Below are positions 45,497 through 54,533 of a stretch of 64,000 bases of DNA, piece after piece (the stretch's first letter is position 1; the number at the start of each line of letters is the position of its first letter). The notes under the pieces are model-generated. The model saw only the letters and a program-made list of their open reading frames with translations, made no database searches and was not told the origin of the DNA. A program made the translations under genes and the position numbers. The DNA comes from Streptomonospora sp. PA3 (GTDB lineage Bacteria > Actinomycetota > Actinomycetes > Streptosporangiales > Streptosporangiaceae): contig NZ_VTZW01000009.1 in the NCBI RefSeq assembly GCF_009728995.1, positions 801,644 through 865,643 of the forward strand, in the 5' to 3' direction.

Positions 45497-48400
45497 ATGA
45501 CCGTCGCCAACGCCCACGGGCGAACGGAGCCGTCGCCACCGGGCGGCGGCACCGAACTGCCGGGCGGCGCCACCGGCGCCCGGCAGTCCCCACCGGCCCG
45601 CGGGCCGGAGCACGGGGACACCGCACGCCTGCCCGGCGCGGCGGTGCGCGCCGACGGCGGCAGCACCACGCCGGCCGGCGACCTGCTCAGCGAGATGGCC
45701 GCCGCGTCCCCGACCGGCCCCCTCAGCGGCGCAGCATCCGGTGCCGAGACCGCCGCCGACAGCGGTGCCGACACCGGCCCCCAGGACGCGAACCGCGAGG
45801 ACGGCGGCGATCCGGCCGGCCGCGGTCGCTACCGCCTCAACCGCGCCGGGATCCAGAACGTCTGGCACTACGACGACCACGTCTTCGAGTTCGCCGACGG
45901 CCGCCTGCTGCTGCGCGGCCGCAACGGCGCCGGCAAGTCCAAGGCGCTGGAGATGCTGCTGCCGTTCCTGCTCGACGGCGACGCCCGCAGGCTCGACACC
46001 ACCGGCAGCAGCCGCACCAGCCTGCGCTGGCTGCTGCTGGAAGGCCGCGGCGACACGCCGCGCACCGGGCGGCGCCGCGACGACGGCACCACCGGCGCGG
46101 AGACCGAGGACGCGCCGGCCGGCGCCTCCGCCGAGACCGCCCCCGGCGGCACGCCCGCCGAGGAGGAGGGGCCGGCCGCGCCCCTGGGCTACCTGTGGGT
46201 GGAGTTCACCCGCTCCGCGGACGGCGCACCGGCCGAGGCCGACCGCGGATCCCCCGCGGACGGCGCCGCGGCCGCCCCCGACCGCATCACCCTGGGCGCG
46301 GCCGTCACCGCCTCACCCGGCGCCGACGCCCGCAGCGTGTTCTTCATCACCGACCGGGAGATCGGTGCCGGGCTGCGGCTGATCGCCGACGGCCGCCCCA
46401 TGCCCATCGACCGGCTGCGCAGCGAAGTCGGTCCGGACAACTGCTACGACTCCCCGGTGCACTACCGGGCGCGCGTGATGCGCGAGCTGTTCGGCATCGA
46501 CGACCCGGTCCGCTACCGCAACCTGGTCCACCTGCTGTACCGGCTGCGCCGTCCCACCATCGGCGAGCGCCTGGAGGCCGGCGAACTCGTCTCCGTGCTC
46601 GCCGAGGCGCTGCCGCCCATGGACGAGACCGTCCTGGACGAGATGGCGCGCAACATCACCGACCTGGAGCAGGCGCGCGCGCGGCTGGACGCGCTGCGCG
46701 CCGCACGCGAACAGGTGTCCGGCTTCCTCGCCGACTACCGCGGCTACCTGCACCGCACCCTGCGCATCCAGGCCGAGGCGGTGCGCGAGCAGGTGGGGGC
46801 CTACCGGCGCCGCGACGCCGAGGTCGAGCGGCTCACCGGCGAGCTGGAGGAGCTGGTCACCGCCGAAAGCACCGTCCAGGAGGAGCGCGACCGGCTGCGC
46901 CGCACCCGCGACACCGCCGCCTCCGACGCCGCGACCCTCTCCAGGAGCGGCGACGCGCCTGAGCAGGCCTCCGACTTCGAGCAGCAGGCCCGCGACGCCG
47001 CCGTCTCCGCCTACATCCGCGCGGCCGAGGCGGCCTCGGCCGCCGCCGGCTACGCGGTGACCAACGAGGAGCAGGCCAAGAACCGCGTCGGCGCCGACAT
47101 CGCCGCGATCGGGCGCGCCCTCGACGGGCTCGGCCGCCACCACGAGCAGCTGCGCACCACCGCCCGCGACGCCGGGGTCGACCCCGCCGGCCTCGGCCAG
47201 GTACCTCACCCCGTCCCCACCACCCTCGCCCCCCGCGAGAGCGTGACCCGCGTGAACCTGGAGGGCCTGGAGCAGGCCGTCGAGCGCGAACCCGTCTCCG
47301 GAATCGACGTCGGCGACCTGCGCGGGCGCCTCGCCGAGCTGCACGACATGTTCACCGCCGCCGATGCGGCCGCCGCCGAGCGCGAGGCCGCCGTCGCCGA
47401 CCTCATCGAGCGGGCCGAGCGCCGCGCCGCCGCCGAGCAGCGCGAAGCCGCCCTCGCCGGCGAGGCCGAGACCGCCGAGGCCGCCCTCGAACGAGCGCGC
47501 GAACGCGAGCACACCGCCGTCGAGGCGGTCCGCTCGGCCAGCGCCGACTACGCCGACCGGGTCCGCTCCTGGTGCGCCCGCCTGCGCGAGACCGCGCCCG
47601 ACGCCGACCTCGGCGCCCAGCTGGGCGAACTGGAGTCCCTGGTCGAACTGCCGCTGGAAGGCAGCCTGCGCGTCCTCGACGCCGACGTGCCCGAACGCGT
47701 CGCCCGCCACGCCCACGGCATCGTCGACCCGCTGCTGCGGGAACTGCGCACCCGACGCGACACCGCCGTGGGCGAGGAGCGGGAGCTGTCCACCGAGCTC
47801 GACGAGCTCTCCGAGCGCCGCGGCGCCGCCTCGGGCCACATCGAACCCGAGCGGCCGGCCTGGGCCACGGCCGCGCGCGACGACGCGGCCGGCGCCCCCT
47901 TCTACCTCGCCGTGGACTTCGCCTCCGACCTGACCCAGTCCCAGCGCGCGGGCCTGGAAGCCGCCCTGGAGGCGTCCGGCCTGCTGTCCGGCTGGATCGC
48001 CGCCGACGGCTCGCTGACCGACGGAATCACCCGCGACCTGCTGCTCGCCCCCGGCCGCCCCGTCAAAGGCCGCAGCCTGCGCGAGGCGCTCACGCCCGCG
48101 GACCCCCTGCCCCAGGGCATCACCCCCGGCGCCGTCTCGGCGCTGCTGGACTCCATCGCGCTGCTGCCGCCACCCGGCGAGGAGGAGCCCGAACCCCGCC
48201 ACCGGCGCGACAGCCCTCCGCCGGCGGCCACCGCGGTCTCCCTGGACGGCCGCTGGCGGCTGGGGGCCGCCGCCGGTGCCCACAGCAAGTCGGGGGCCGA
48301 GTACATCGGCAAGGAGGCCCGCGCCGAGACCAGCGACCGCCACCTCGCCAACATCGACCGCCGCATCGCCATCGCCGAGGCGCTGCTGGCCGAGGCCGAG

Positions 48401-50272
48401 GAGCGCCGCGGCGACATCGAGCGCCTGCACGCGGCCCTGGTCGAAACCGACCGCTCGCTGCCCGACCCCTGCGCGGTGCTCGCCGCCTGGTCGGCCCTCG
48501 ACAACGCCCGCGCCTGGCTGGCCGGCACCCAGCGCACGCACAACGCGGCCCGCGACGAACTGGACCGGGCGCGCGAGACGACCCTGAGCCTGCGCACCGA
48601 GCTGGCCGAGCCCGCCACCCGGTACGGCCTGCCCACCTCCCCCGAGCACCTGGCCGCCACCCGCACCGCTGTGGAGCGGATGCGCACCGAGCTGGCGGCG
48701 GCCCACCGCGACCTGGAGAACCTCGCCGTCCTGCTGGAGGACTACCGCCGCCACACCGCGGCCTGGGAGGACGCACGCTCGGGGCGGATCCTCGCCGAGG
48801 ACGCCCGCACGGCCGCCATCACCGACATGATCACCGTGCGGCGCGAGATCGAACTGACCGACCGCGCCCGCGCGGCGGCCCCCGACCAGATCTCCACCGC
48901 CGTCGACCAGGTCCGCGAACGGATGGACGAGGCCGCCGACCGCCTGCCCGAGGTGGAACGCGCCGCCCAGCGCGCCCGCGACGACCGCGTGGCCGCCGAG
49001 ACACGGCTGGACACCGCGGTGCTCGAACGCGCCGCGCAGGCCCGCCGCGCTCTCGACTCCGGGAGCAGGCTGCGCGCCATGCTCACCCGCGAGGACGGCG
49101 GCGCCGACGCCGCGCTGCTCTCCGCGGCCGGGCTGGCCCAGCTCGCCGAGCACCTGGCCCCGGCGGCGGGGGCCGCCGGCGGCGAGCCCGACCAGGACGC
49201 CGACTCGGGCGACGGCGACCACGACGTCCTCGCCGAGCGCGTAGCGGCGCTGGACGCCCTGCTGACCGCCCTGGAGGAGGGCCTGGACGAGGCGTCGGAG
49301 AGCGAACTGGACGACAGCGGAATCCTGCGCCGCCGCGAGGAGCTGCACAGCATGCTCGCCGCCAGCGACGCGGTCGGCGCCTGGACCGAGCTGACCGAGC
49401 CCGCCGGCCTGAAGCGGCTCACGGTCCACGGCGACGACGGCGGCCACGACGTCACCGCCTACGCCGACCACCTGGACGAGGCGGTCGCCGCCGCGGAGGA
49501 GGACGCGCTGCTGCGCGAGGAGGAGGCCTTCGAGCGCCACCTGCTCGGCGAGCTCGCCGGACACCTCCGCCGGCAGATCGAGGAGGCCCGCGCGCTCATC
49601 TCCACCATGAACGACGTGCTGGGCGACACCACCACCTCCCAGGGCCTGGGCGTGCGGCTGGACTGGCAGCTGGCGCCCGACGCCGACGAGGACATCCAGG
49701 CGGTCGTACCGCTGCTGGCGCGGCCGCCCGAGCAGCGCACCCGCGTGGAGACCACCCGGCTGCGCGACGCGCTGCGCCGCTGCATCGAGGCGATCCGCCG
49801 CCTCGACCCCACCGCCACCGGCGGCGCGCAGCTGCGGGCCGCCCTGGACTACCGCTCCTGGTTCGCCTTCACGGTCTACGTCACCGACGCCGCCCACCCC
49901 GACCGCGAGCGGCGGCTCAGCCACCGCACCGCTCTCAGCCAGGGCGAGCAGCGGGTGGTCGCCTACCTGGTGCTGTTCGCCGCCGCCGCGGCCCAGTTCG
50001 GGGCGCTGGCCGCCCAGGCGCCGGCCGCGCCGCGGCTGATCCTGCTCGACGACGCCTTCGCCAAGGTCGACGAACCCACCCACGGCCGCCTGCTGGGGCT
50101 GCTCGTCGAACTCGACCTCGACTTCGTGCTGACGTCCGAGCGCGTGTGGGGCTGCTTCGAGAGCGTGCCGAGCCTGCACATCTACGAGTGCCTGCGCGAC
50201 CCGGCCGTACCCGGCATCGCCACCCTGCACTTCACCTGGGACGGCAGCAGACGCCGGCTCGTGGGCGTGTGA
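45497..50272 (+). CDS. jetC: JetC-like SMC ATPase (TIGR02680 family)
   Basis: A 1591-residue SMC-type ATPase. After a ~110-residue disordered N-terminus, YRLNRAGIQNVWHYDDHVFE, then FADGRLLLRGRNGAGKSKAL (Walker A at ~140-148) and LEMLLPFLLDGDARRLDTTG begin the head. Long Ala/Glu/Arg coiled-coil arms fill ~350-1400. The head closes with TALSQGEQRVVAYLVLFAAA (signature ~1478) and LILLDDAFAKVDEPTHGRLL (Walker B ~1515). Both ATPase halves look intact. Family knowledge: TIGR02680 proteins serve as the SMC motor of Wadjet plasmid-defence complexes. GCGGAGG precedes the ATG. No JetD/DUF2399 nuclease gene follows. Confidence 0.9.
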   Translation: MTVANAHGRTEPSPPGGGTELPGGATGARQSPPARGPEHGDTARLPGAAVRADGGSTTPAGDLLSEMAAASPTGPLSGAASGAETAADSGADTGPQDANREDGGDPAGRGRYRLNRAGIQNVWHYDDHVFEFADGRLLLRGRNGAGKSKALEMLLPFLLDGDARRLDTTGSSRTSLRWLLLEGRGDTPRTGRRRDDGTTGAETEDAPAGASAETAPGGTPAEEEGPAAPLGYLWVEFTRSADGAPAEADRGSPADGAAAAPDRITLGAAVTASPGADARSVFFITDREIGAGLRLIADGRPMPIDRLRSEVGPDNCYDSPVHYRARVMRELFGIDDPVRYRNLVHLLYRLRRPTIGERLEAGELVSVLAEALPPMDETVLDEMARNITDLEQARARLDALRAAREQVSGFLADYRGYLHRTLRIQAEAVREQVGAYRRRDAEVERLTGELEELVTAESTVQEERDRLRRTRDTAASDAATLSRSGDAPEQASDFEQQARDAAVSAYIRAAEAASAAAGYAVTNEEQAKNRVGADIAAIGRALDGLGRHHEQLRTTARDAGVDPAGLGQVPHPVPTTLAPRESVTRVNLEGLEQAVEREPVSGIDVGDLRGRLAELHDMFTAADAAAAEREAAVADLIERAERRAAAEQREAALAGEAETAEAALERAREREHTAVEAVRSASADYADRVRSWCARLRETAPDADLGAQLGELESLVELPLEGSLRVLDADVPERVARHAHGIVDPLLRELRTRRDTAVGEERELSTELDELSERRGAASGHIEPERPAWATAARDDAAGAPFYLAVDFASDLTQSQRAGLEAALEASGLLSGWIAADGSLTDGITRDLLLAPGRPVKGRSLREALTPADPLPQGITPGAVSALLDSIALLPPPGEEEPEPRHRRDSPPPAATAVSLDGRWRLGAAAGAHSKSGAEYIGKEARAETSDRHLANIDRRIAIAEALLAEAEERRGDIERLHAALVETDRSLPDPCAVLAAWSALDNARAWLAGTQRTHNAARDELDRARETTLSLRTELAEPATRYGLPTSPEHLAATRTAVERMRTELAAAHRDLENLAVLLEDYRRHTAAWEDARSGRILAEDARTAAITDMITVRREIELTDRARAAAPDQISTAVDQVRERMDEAADRLPEVERAAQRARDDRVAAETRLDTAVLERAAQARRALDSGSRLRAMLTREDGGADAALLSAAGLAQLAEHLAPAAGAAGGEPDQDADSGDGDHDVLAERVAALDALLTALEEGLDEASESELDDSGILRRREELHSMLAASDAVGAWTELTEPAGLKRLTVHGDDGGHDVTAYADHLDEAVAAAEEDALLREEEAFERHLLGELAGHLRRQIEEARALISTMNDVLGDTTTSQGLGVRLDWQLAPDADEDIQAVVPLLARPPEQRTRVETTRLRDALRRCIEAIRRLDPTATGGAQLRAALDYRSWFAFTVYVTDAAHPDRERRLSHRTALSQGEQRVVAYLVLFAAAAAQFGALAAQAPAAPRLILLDDAFAKVDEPTHGRLLGLLVELDLDFVLTSERVWGCFESVPSLHIYECLRDPAVPGIATLHFTWDGSRRRLVGV

Positions 50273-50399
50273 GGACCCGGCGGCACCGCCCCTGCGGCGG
50301 CCGGAGCGCCTCGGGGCGCGGCCGCTCAGCCACGGGTCGTGCTACTGCTTTGACCCGACCTGTCCTAGTCTGCAGGGCGAGGCCGACAACTGAGCGGGT

Positions 50400-52679
50400 G
50401 TGGTGAGGACAGTGACGACGGGTCCTGCGACCTCCGGCGCAGTCCCGCGCCGGTACGACAGCAGTGCGGTGGCCGCGCGTTCGCTCCTGGACCGCCTGGC
50501 CGACTCCGGGCTGGACCCCGCCGCGCGCCGGTGGGTGCTGGCGGCGCTGCAGGGCGACGAGGCCGTCGCGGCCTGCGCCCGCGGCGACGAGGTGCCCGAG
50601 CCGCCCGAGGCCGGCGACGCCTCGGGCGCCGCCCCGGCGCACGCCCGCCGCAGCTTCCTGCGCCGCATCGAGGTGCAGGGCTTCCGCGGTATCGGGCGGC
50701 CCAGCTCCCTGGAGTTCGCCCCCGGGCCGGGCCTGACCGTGATCGTGGGCCGCAACGGCTCGGGCAAGTCCAGTTTCGCCGAGGCCGCCGAGGCGGCGCT
50801 GACCGGCCGGAACCTGCGCTGGGACGCGATGCCCGAGGGCTGGCGCGACGGCTGGCGCAACCTGCACTTCGACGAACGCACCGAGATCACCGTCGAGCTC
50901 CAGCTCGCCGGCGACCCCGGCCCCACCCGCGTCACGCGCACCTGGACCGGCGAGAGCGTGCGTTCGGCCCGCGGCGAGGTGGTCGCTCCCGACGGAACCG
51001 CGGCACCGCTGCGCAGCCGCGGCTGGGACCCCGAACTGGCCAGGTACCGGCCGTTTCTGTCCTACGACGAGCTGGGCCGGGCCGTCACCGGCCGCGCCGC
51101 CGAACTCTACGACACGCTGACGGCGCTGCTGGGGCTCACGGACCTCACCGACGCCGAGCGCCGCCTGGCCAAGGCCTGCGACCGCCTCGCCAAGCAGCGG
51201 GACCGCCCCGGCCACGAGCACGGCTACCTCGTGCAGCGGCTGCGCGCCGGCGGCGACCGGCGCGCAGCCATGGCCGCCGACCTCCTCGGCGCCGAGAACA
51301 TCGACCTGGACCGGCTGGCCTCCATCGCCGCCGACGACGGCCCGGCCGACCCCCAGCGGCACCTGGTGCTGCGCCGCCTGCGCCGCCTGTCGGTGCCCGA
51401 GCGCGGCCTGCTCACCGACGTCGTCAACGAGCTGCGCGGAGCGGCGATGGAGCTGGCGATGGCGGCCGGCACCAAGGGCGACCGCGCCCGCGGCGTCGTC
51501 GACCTGCTGCGCCGCGCCCTGGAGCACCGCGAGCGCCACCCCTCTGAGACCGACTGCCCCACCTGCGGCACCGGCGGCGCGTTCGGGCCCGATTGGGAGC
51601 GGCGCGCCCGCGCCGAGATCCGAGCGCTGGAACCGGTCGCCGCCGGCGCGGCCGCGGCCTACGAGCGCGCCGAGAACGCCCGCGACCAAGCGCGGTTCCT
51701 CATGGCGCCGATGCCCTCGTGGCTGCCGCCCGACAGCGAGCTGGGCCGGGTGTGGGCCGAGTGGGAGGCCGGCACCGAGATCGGCGACCTGACCCAACTG
51801 GCCGAGCACATCGAGACGGTGGGCCGCCGGCTGCGTTCGACCGCCATCGCGGCGCGCAAGGCCGCGGGGGAGCAGCTGGACGACCCCACCGACGGCTGGG
51901 GCGAGCTCGCCGACCAGCTGCGGGCGTGGGTCGAGGACGCCAGGGCCGCGGTCAGCGCGGGCGAGACCCTGGGGCCGGCCGAGCGGGCCCTGGAGTGGCT
52001 GACCGCGATCGCCCGGGAGATCCGTGCCGAGCGGCTGCGCCCGCTCGCCTCGCACGCCGAGCAGGTCTGGCACCGGCTGCGCCAGGAGCGCCGCATCGAT
52101 CTGGAGGCGCTGCGCCTGGTCGGGCGGGGTGCGAGGCGCCGCGTCGCCGTCGACGTGGCGGTCGACGGCTCCGAGAACGAGGGCAACGCCCCCGGCCTGC
52201 TCAGCCAGGGGGAGTTCCAGGCGCTGGCGCTGTCGATCTGCCTGCCGCGCACCATGGTGCCCGACAACCCGTTCGGCTTCCTGCTGCTGGACGACCCCGT
52301 GCAGGCGATGGACACCGAGACCGTCGAAGGGCTGGCGGGCGTCCTGGCCGAGGTGGGCCGCCACCGCCAGCTCGTGGTGTTCACCCACGACACCCGGCTG
52401 CCCGACGCGCTGCACCGGCTCGGCCTGCGCGCGGACATCCGGCGGATCCAGCGCGACGCGATGTCCAACGTGTGGGTGGCGGAGTCGGGGCGCACCGGCG
52501 AGGCGGCCTGGGCGGGCGAGGGGAGCCGCGCGGCCGCGGGCGACTCCGCGCCCGCCCGCGCGCAGGCGCCCGCTCCGGCAGGGCCGTACGGGGGCGAGGC
52601 CGCGGGCGCGCCCGCCGGCGGGGACCGGCCCTGGCAGGGCTACGGGCCGCCGCCCGGCCCGTACTCGGGACTGGCCTGA
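50400..52679 (+). CDS. Rad50/RecF-like AAA ATPase with central CPTCG motif
   Basis: A 759-residue ATPase. FLRRIEVQGFRGIGRPSSLE, then GLTVIVGRNGSGKSSFAEAA (Walker A ~117-124), opens the head. A ~450-residue helical middle contains CPTCGTGGAFG (~385), reminiscent of the zinc-hook position of Rad50. GLLSQGEFQALALSICLP (signature ~600), FGFLLLDDPVQAMDTET (Walker B ~625) and LVVFTHDTRLPDAL close the head. The C-terminal ~80 residues are Pro/Ala/Gly-rich. It belongs to the AAA_23/SMC-like group and is not JetD. The role is unknown: DNA repair, defence, or partner of the JetABC-like proteins. It has its own TAGTCT -10-like element 29 bp upstream. Confidence 0.82.
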   Translation: MVRTVTTGPATSGAVPRRYDSSAVAARSLLDRLADSGLDPAARRWVLAALQGDEAVAACARGDEVPEPPEAGDASGAAPAHARRSFLRRIEVQGFRGIGRPSSLEFAPGPGLTVIVGRNGSGKSSFAEAAEAALTGRNLRWDAMPEGWRDGWRNLHFDERTEITVELQLAGDPGPTRVTRTWTGESVRSARGEVVAPDGTAAPLRSRGWDPELARYRPFLSYDELGRAVTGRAAELYDTLTALLGLTDLTDAERRLAKACDRLAKQRDRPGHEHGYLVQRLRAGGDRRAAMAADLLGAENIDLDRLASIAADDGPADPQRHLVLRRLRRLSVPERGLLTDVVNELRGAAMELAMAAGTKGDRARGVVDLLRRALEHRERHPSETDCPTCGTGGAFGPDWERRARAEIRALEPVAAGAAAAYERAENARDQARFLMAPMPSWLPPDSELGRVWAEWEAGTEIGDLTQLAEHIETVGRRLRSTAIAARKAAGEQLDDPTDGWGELADQLRAWVEDARAAVSAGETLGPAERALEWLTAIAREIRAERLRPLASHAEQVWHRLRQERRIDLEALRLVGRGARRRVAVDVAVDGSENEGNAPGLLSQGEFQALALSICLPRTMVPDNPFGFLLLDDPVQAMDTETVEGLAGVLAEVGRHRQLVVFTHDTRLPDALHRLGLRADIRRIQRDAMSNVWVAESGRTGEAAWAGEGSRAAAGDSAPARAQAPAPAGPYGGEAAGAPAGGDRPWQGYGPPPGPYSGLA

Positions 52680-52869
52680 GCCCCGGTCGGCCGCTGCGTC
52701 CGCGAAGCGCGGCGAACCGCCGGTCGGGGCGGCAGCGCGGCGGTGCCGCAGCCCCGCCCGAGGCCCGCCGCGGGCGCCGATTTGGCAGAGCACCCCTGGA
52801 TCCCTGTATAGTCATGACCAACGCGAACGGCGGAAAGCACCGGGAACCGGGTCGCACCGCGCGGGGCGT

Positions 52870-52942
52870 GCCCCTTTAGCTCAGTCGGCAGAGCGTCTCC
52901 ATGGTAAGGAGAAGGTCTACGGTTCGATTCCGTAAAGGGGCT
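52870..52942 (+). tRNA. tRNA-Thr (GGT)
   Basis: A 73-nt cloverleaf. Acceptor GCCCCTT pairs with AAGGGGC (52935-52941), discriminator T. The anticodon stem TCTCC/GGAGA encloses ATGGTAA with GGT at 52903-52905. CCA follows in the genome (52943-52945). Confidence 0.95.
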
Positions 52943-52982
52943 CCACCACTTGATTGAGGTTGCGAACCGCTCAGGTGGGAAT

Positions 52983-53013
52983 CACACCGGAGGAATCCTT
53001 GTTCCCCGGTGTG
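52983..53013 (+). terminator. Hairpin after tRNA-Thr
   Basis: CACACCGG (52983-52990) and CCGGTGTG (53006-53013) form an 8-bp stem 40 bp past the tRNA. No T-run, so termination is tentative. Confidence 0.45.
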
Positions 53014-53064
53014 TCCGGGTTCGGGTAACCTTCAGTACGGGTTCCCGGTTCGCCCGGGTTCTAC

Positions 53065-53137
53065 GGCGGAGTAGCTCAGTTGGCAGAGCAAACGGCTCAT
53101 AATCGTTGTGTCGTCGGTTCGAGTCCGGCCTCCGCTA
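53065..53137 (+). tRNA. tRNA-Met (CAT, elongator type)
   Basis: A 73-nt cloverleaf. Acceptor GGCGGAG pairs with CTCCGCT (terminal G-T). The anticodon stem AACGG/TCGTT encloses CTCATAA with CAT at 53098-53100. The acceptor starts with a paired base, unlike initiator tRNA. CCA is not encoded. It lies 85 bp upstream of rpmG. Confidence 0.94.
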
Positions 53138-53222
53138 CTGCCCTCGTCGCCCCTGCCCGTGCAGGGTGCTGCGCGGGTTCTGAAGTTGTGTCCACCGATA
53201 CCAGCGAGAAAGGCACTCCGAC

Positions 53223-53387
53223 GTGGCTGTCACTGACGTCAGGCCGAAGATCACCCTGGCCTGCCAGGAGTGCAAGCACCGTAACTACATCACGCGCAAG
53301 AACCGTCGGAACAACCCCGACCGTCTCTCGCTGAAGAAGTTCTGCCCGAACTGCCGGCAGCACCGCGAGCACCGCGAGACCCGCTAG
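53223..53387 (+). CDS. rpmG: 50S ribosomal protein L33 (zinc-ribbon form)
   Basis: A 54-residue protein: [20 protein letters not shown], then [20 protein letters not shown]. The two CxxC pairs show this is the zinc-binding (C+) paralogue. Actinobacteria often keep a zinc-free copy elsewhere, expressed under zinc starvation by Zur. GTG start with AAAGG upstream. Order tRNA-Met, rpmG, MaoC pair is conserved in actinobacteria. Confidence 0.95.
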   Translation: MAVTDVRPKITLACQECKHRNYITRKNRRNNPDRLSLKKFCPNCRQHREHRETR

Positions 53388-53453
53388 CCGGTCGCGCGAG
53401 CGGGCGCCCGGCACACCCGGTGGGCGGCGGCACCATAGAGGCACGTGAGCACC

Positions 53454-53483
53454 AGCCCAGCGAGCACTTCCGCTCGCTGGGCT
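53454..53483 (+). terminator. Hairpin after rpmG
   Basis: A perfect 12-bp stem, AGCCCAGCGAGC with GCTCGCTGGGCT, has a 6-nt loop 66 bp past the rpmG stop and before the MaoC pair. No long T-run. Confidence 0.65.
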
Positions 53484-53556
53484 ATTAGTGTTCCACCAGA
53501 CTCGACCGGCCGCCGCGCGCCCGTGCGCAGGCGCAGAGCACAGTGAGAGGGAGCCG

Positions 53557-54048
53557 ATGGGGATCAACCGCGAGCACGTGGGCCGGGAGTACCGGTCCCC
53601 CCAACCCTACGAGGTGACCCGGGGCAAGATCCGGGAGTTCGCCGAGGCGATCGGCGATCCCAACCCGATCTACATCGACACCGCCACCGCGCGCGCCGCC
53701 GGCTACGGCGACGTCATCGCTCCGCCGACCTTCCCCGTCATCATGGGTATGGAGGGGATGTCGCAGGCGGTCGTCGATCCCGAACTGCGGTTGGACTTCT
53801 CCATGGTCGTCCACGGCGACCAGAGCTTCGCCTATCAGCGCCCGCTGCAGGCCGGCGACGTCGTCGAGACCGTCACCCGCATCGCCGACATCGCCGCGCT
53901 GGGCGGCAACGAGCGGCTCACCCTGGAGAGCGAGATGCGCACCGCCGAGGGCGAACTCGTGGTGACCGCCGTGAACATGCTCGTGGTGCGCGGCGCGGCC
54001 GAGGAAGCCGGCGCCCAGGGCGCGAAGGGGCAGGGGAGCAGCGCATGA
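53557..54048 (+). CDS. MaoC/FAS1-type dehydratase subunit, N-terminal half (HadA-like)
   Basis: A 163-residue hot-dog fold protein. VTRGKIREFAEAIGDPNPIY, then IDTATARAAGYGDVIAPPTF and VHGDQSFAYQRPLQAGDVVE match the FAS1-like dehydratase / HadA family. HadA-type subunits lack the catalytic pair and need the HadB-type partner encoded next. In mycobacteria the same rpmG-hadA-hadB order leads to secE-nusG, and HadAB dehydrates 3-hydroxyacyl-ACP in fatty-acid elongation. No mycolate role can be assumed here. GAGAGGGAG precedes the ATG. It overlaps the next gene by 4 bp. Confidence 0.88.
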   Translation: MGINREHVGREYRSPQPYEVTRGKIREFAEAIGDPNPIYIDTATARAAGYGDVIAPPTFPVIMGMEGMSQAVVDPELRLDFSMVVHGDQSFAYQRPLQAGDVVETVTRIADIAALGGNERLTLESEMRTAEGELVVTAVNMLVVRGAAEEAGAQGAKGQGSSA

Positions 54049-54473
54049 CCGCCACCGTCCGCTACCGCGACGTCGAGGTCGGCACCGAGATAGCCGAGCA
54101 GGTCTACCCGGTGCGCCGCATCGACCTGATCCGCTACGCCGGCGCCTCGGGCGACTTCAACCCCATCCACTGGAACGAGCGCACCGCCAAGTCGGTGGGC
54201 CTGCCCGATGTGATCGCCCACGGTATGTTCACCATGGCCCAGGCCGGGCGCCTGGTCACCGACTGGGCGGGCGATCCCGGCGCGCTCGTGGAGTACAAGG
54301 TGCGCTTCTCCGCCCCGGTCGTGGTGCCCGACGACGACAAGGGCGCCGAGATCACCGTCAGCGGCGTGGTCAAGGAGAAGCTCGACGACAACCTGGTGCG
54401 CATCGCCCTGACCGCCCGCTCGGGCGGCGCCAAGGTGCTGGCGCGCTCCACCGCGCTCGTCCGCCTGGCCTGA
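54045..54473 (+). CDS. MaoC-type dehydratase subunit with hydratase motif (HadB-like)
   Basis: A 142-residue hot-dog fold protein. YAGASGDFNPIHWNERTAKS, then VGLPDVIAHGMFTMAQAGRL contains the catalytic Asp and His of the (R)-hydratase motif (DFNPIH, with AHGMFTMA next). It forms the active partner of the preceding subunit. ATG overlaps the previous stop by 4 bp. It is followed by a hairpin at 54481-54506. Confidence 0.9.
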   Translation: MTATVRYRDVEVGTEIAEQVYPVRRIDLIRYAGASGDFNPIHWNERTAKSVGLPDVIAHGMFTMAQAGRLVTDWAGDPGALVEYKVRFSAPVVVPDDDKGAEITVSGVVKEKLDDNLVRIALTARSGGAKVLARSTALVRLA

Positions 54474-54480
54474 GTCCAGC

Positions 54481-54506
54481 GGCTTCCGCCCGCGCGGGCG
54501 GAAGCC
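54481..54506 (+). terminator. Hairpin between the MaoC pair and murB
   Basis: GGCTTCCGCCCGC and GCGGGCGGAAGCC are adjacent perfect inverted 13-mers, starting 8 bp after the stop. The loop is formed by the central bases. No T-run. Confidence 0.6.
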
Positions 54507-54533
54507 GGCACACCCGTCCAGCAGGGGTTGCCC

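Noticed and set aside
46313-50230. Open frame of ~1300 codons antisense to the JetC-like gene
   Set aside because: The plus-strand frame has intact ATPase motifs. The antisense frame is Gly/Val/Arg-rich shadow sequence without domains.
53445-53546. Possible leaderless 33-codon frame before the MaoC pair, ending 10 bp before the next ATG
   Set aside because: It runs through the 12-bp terminator-like stem at 53454-53483 and has no recognisable leader-peptide feature.
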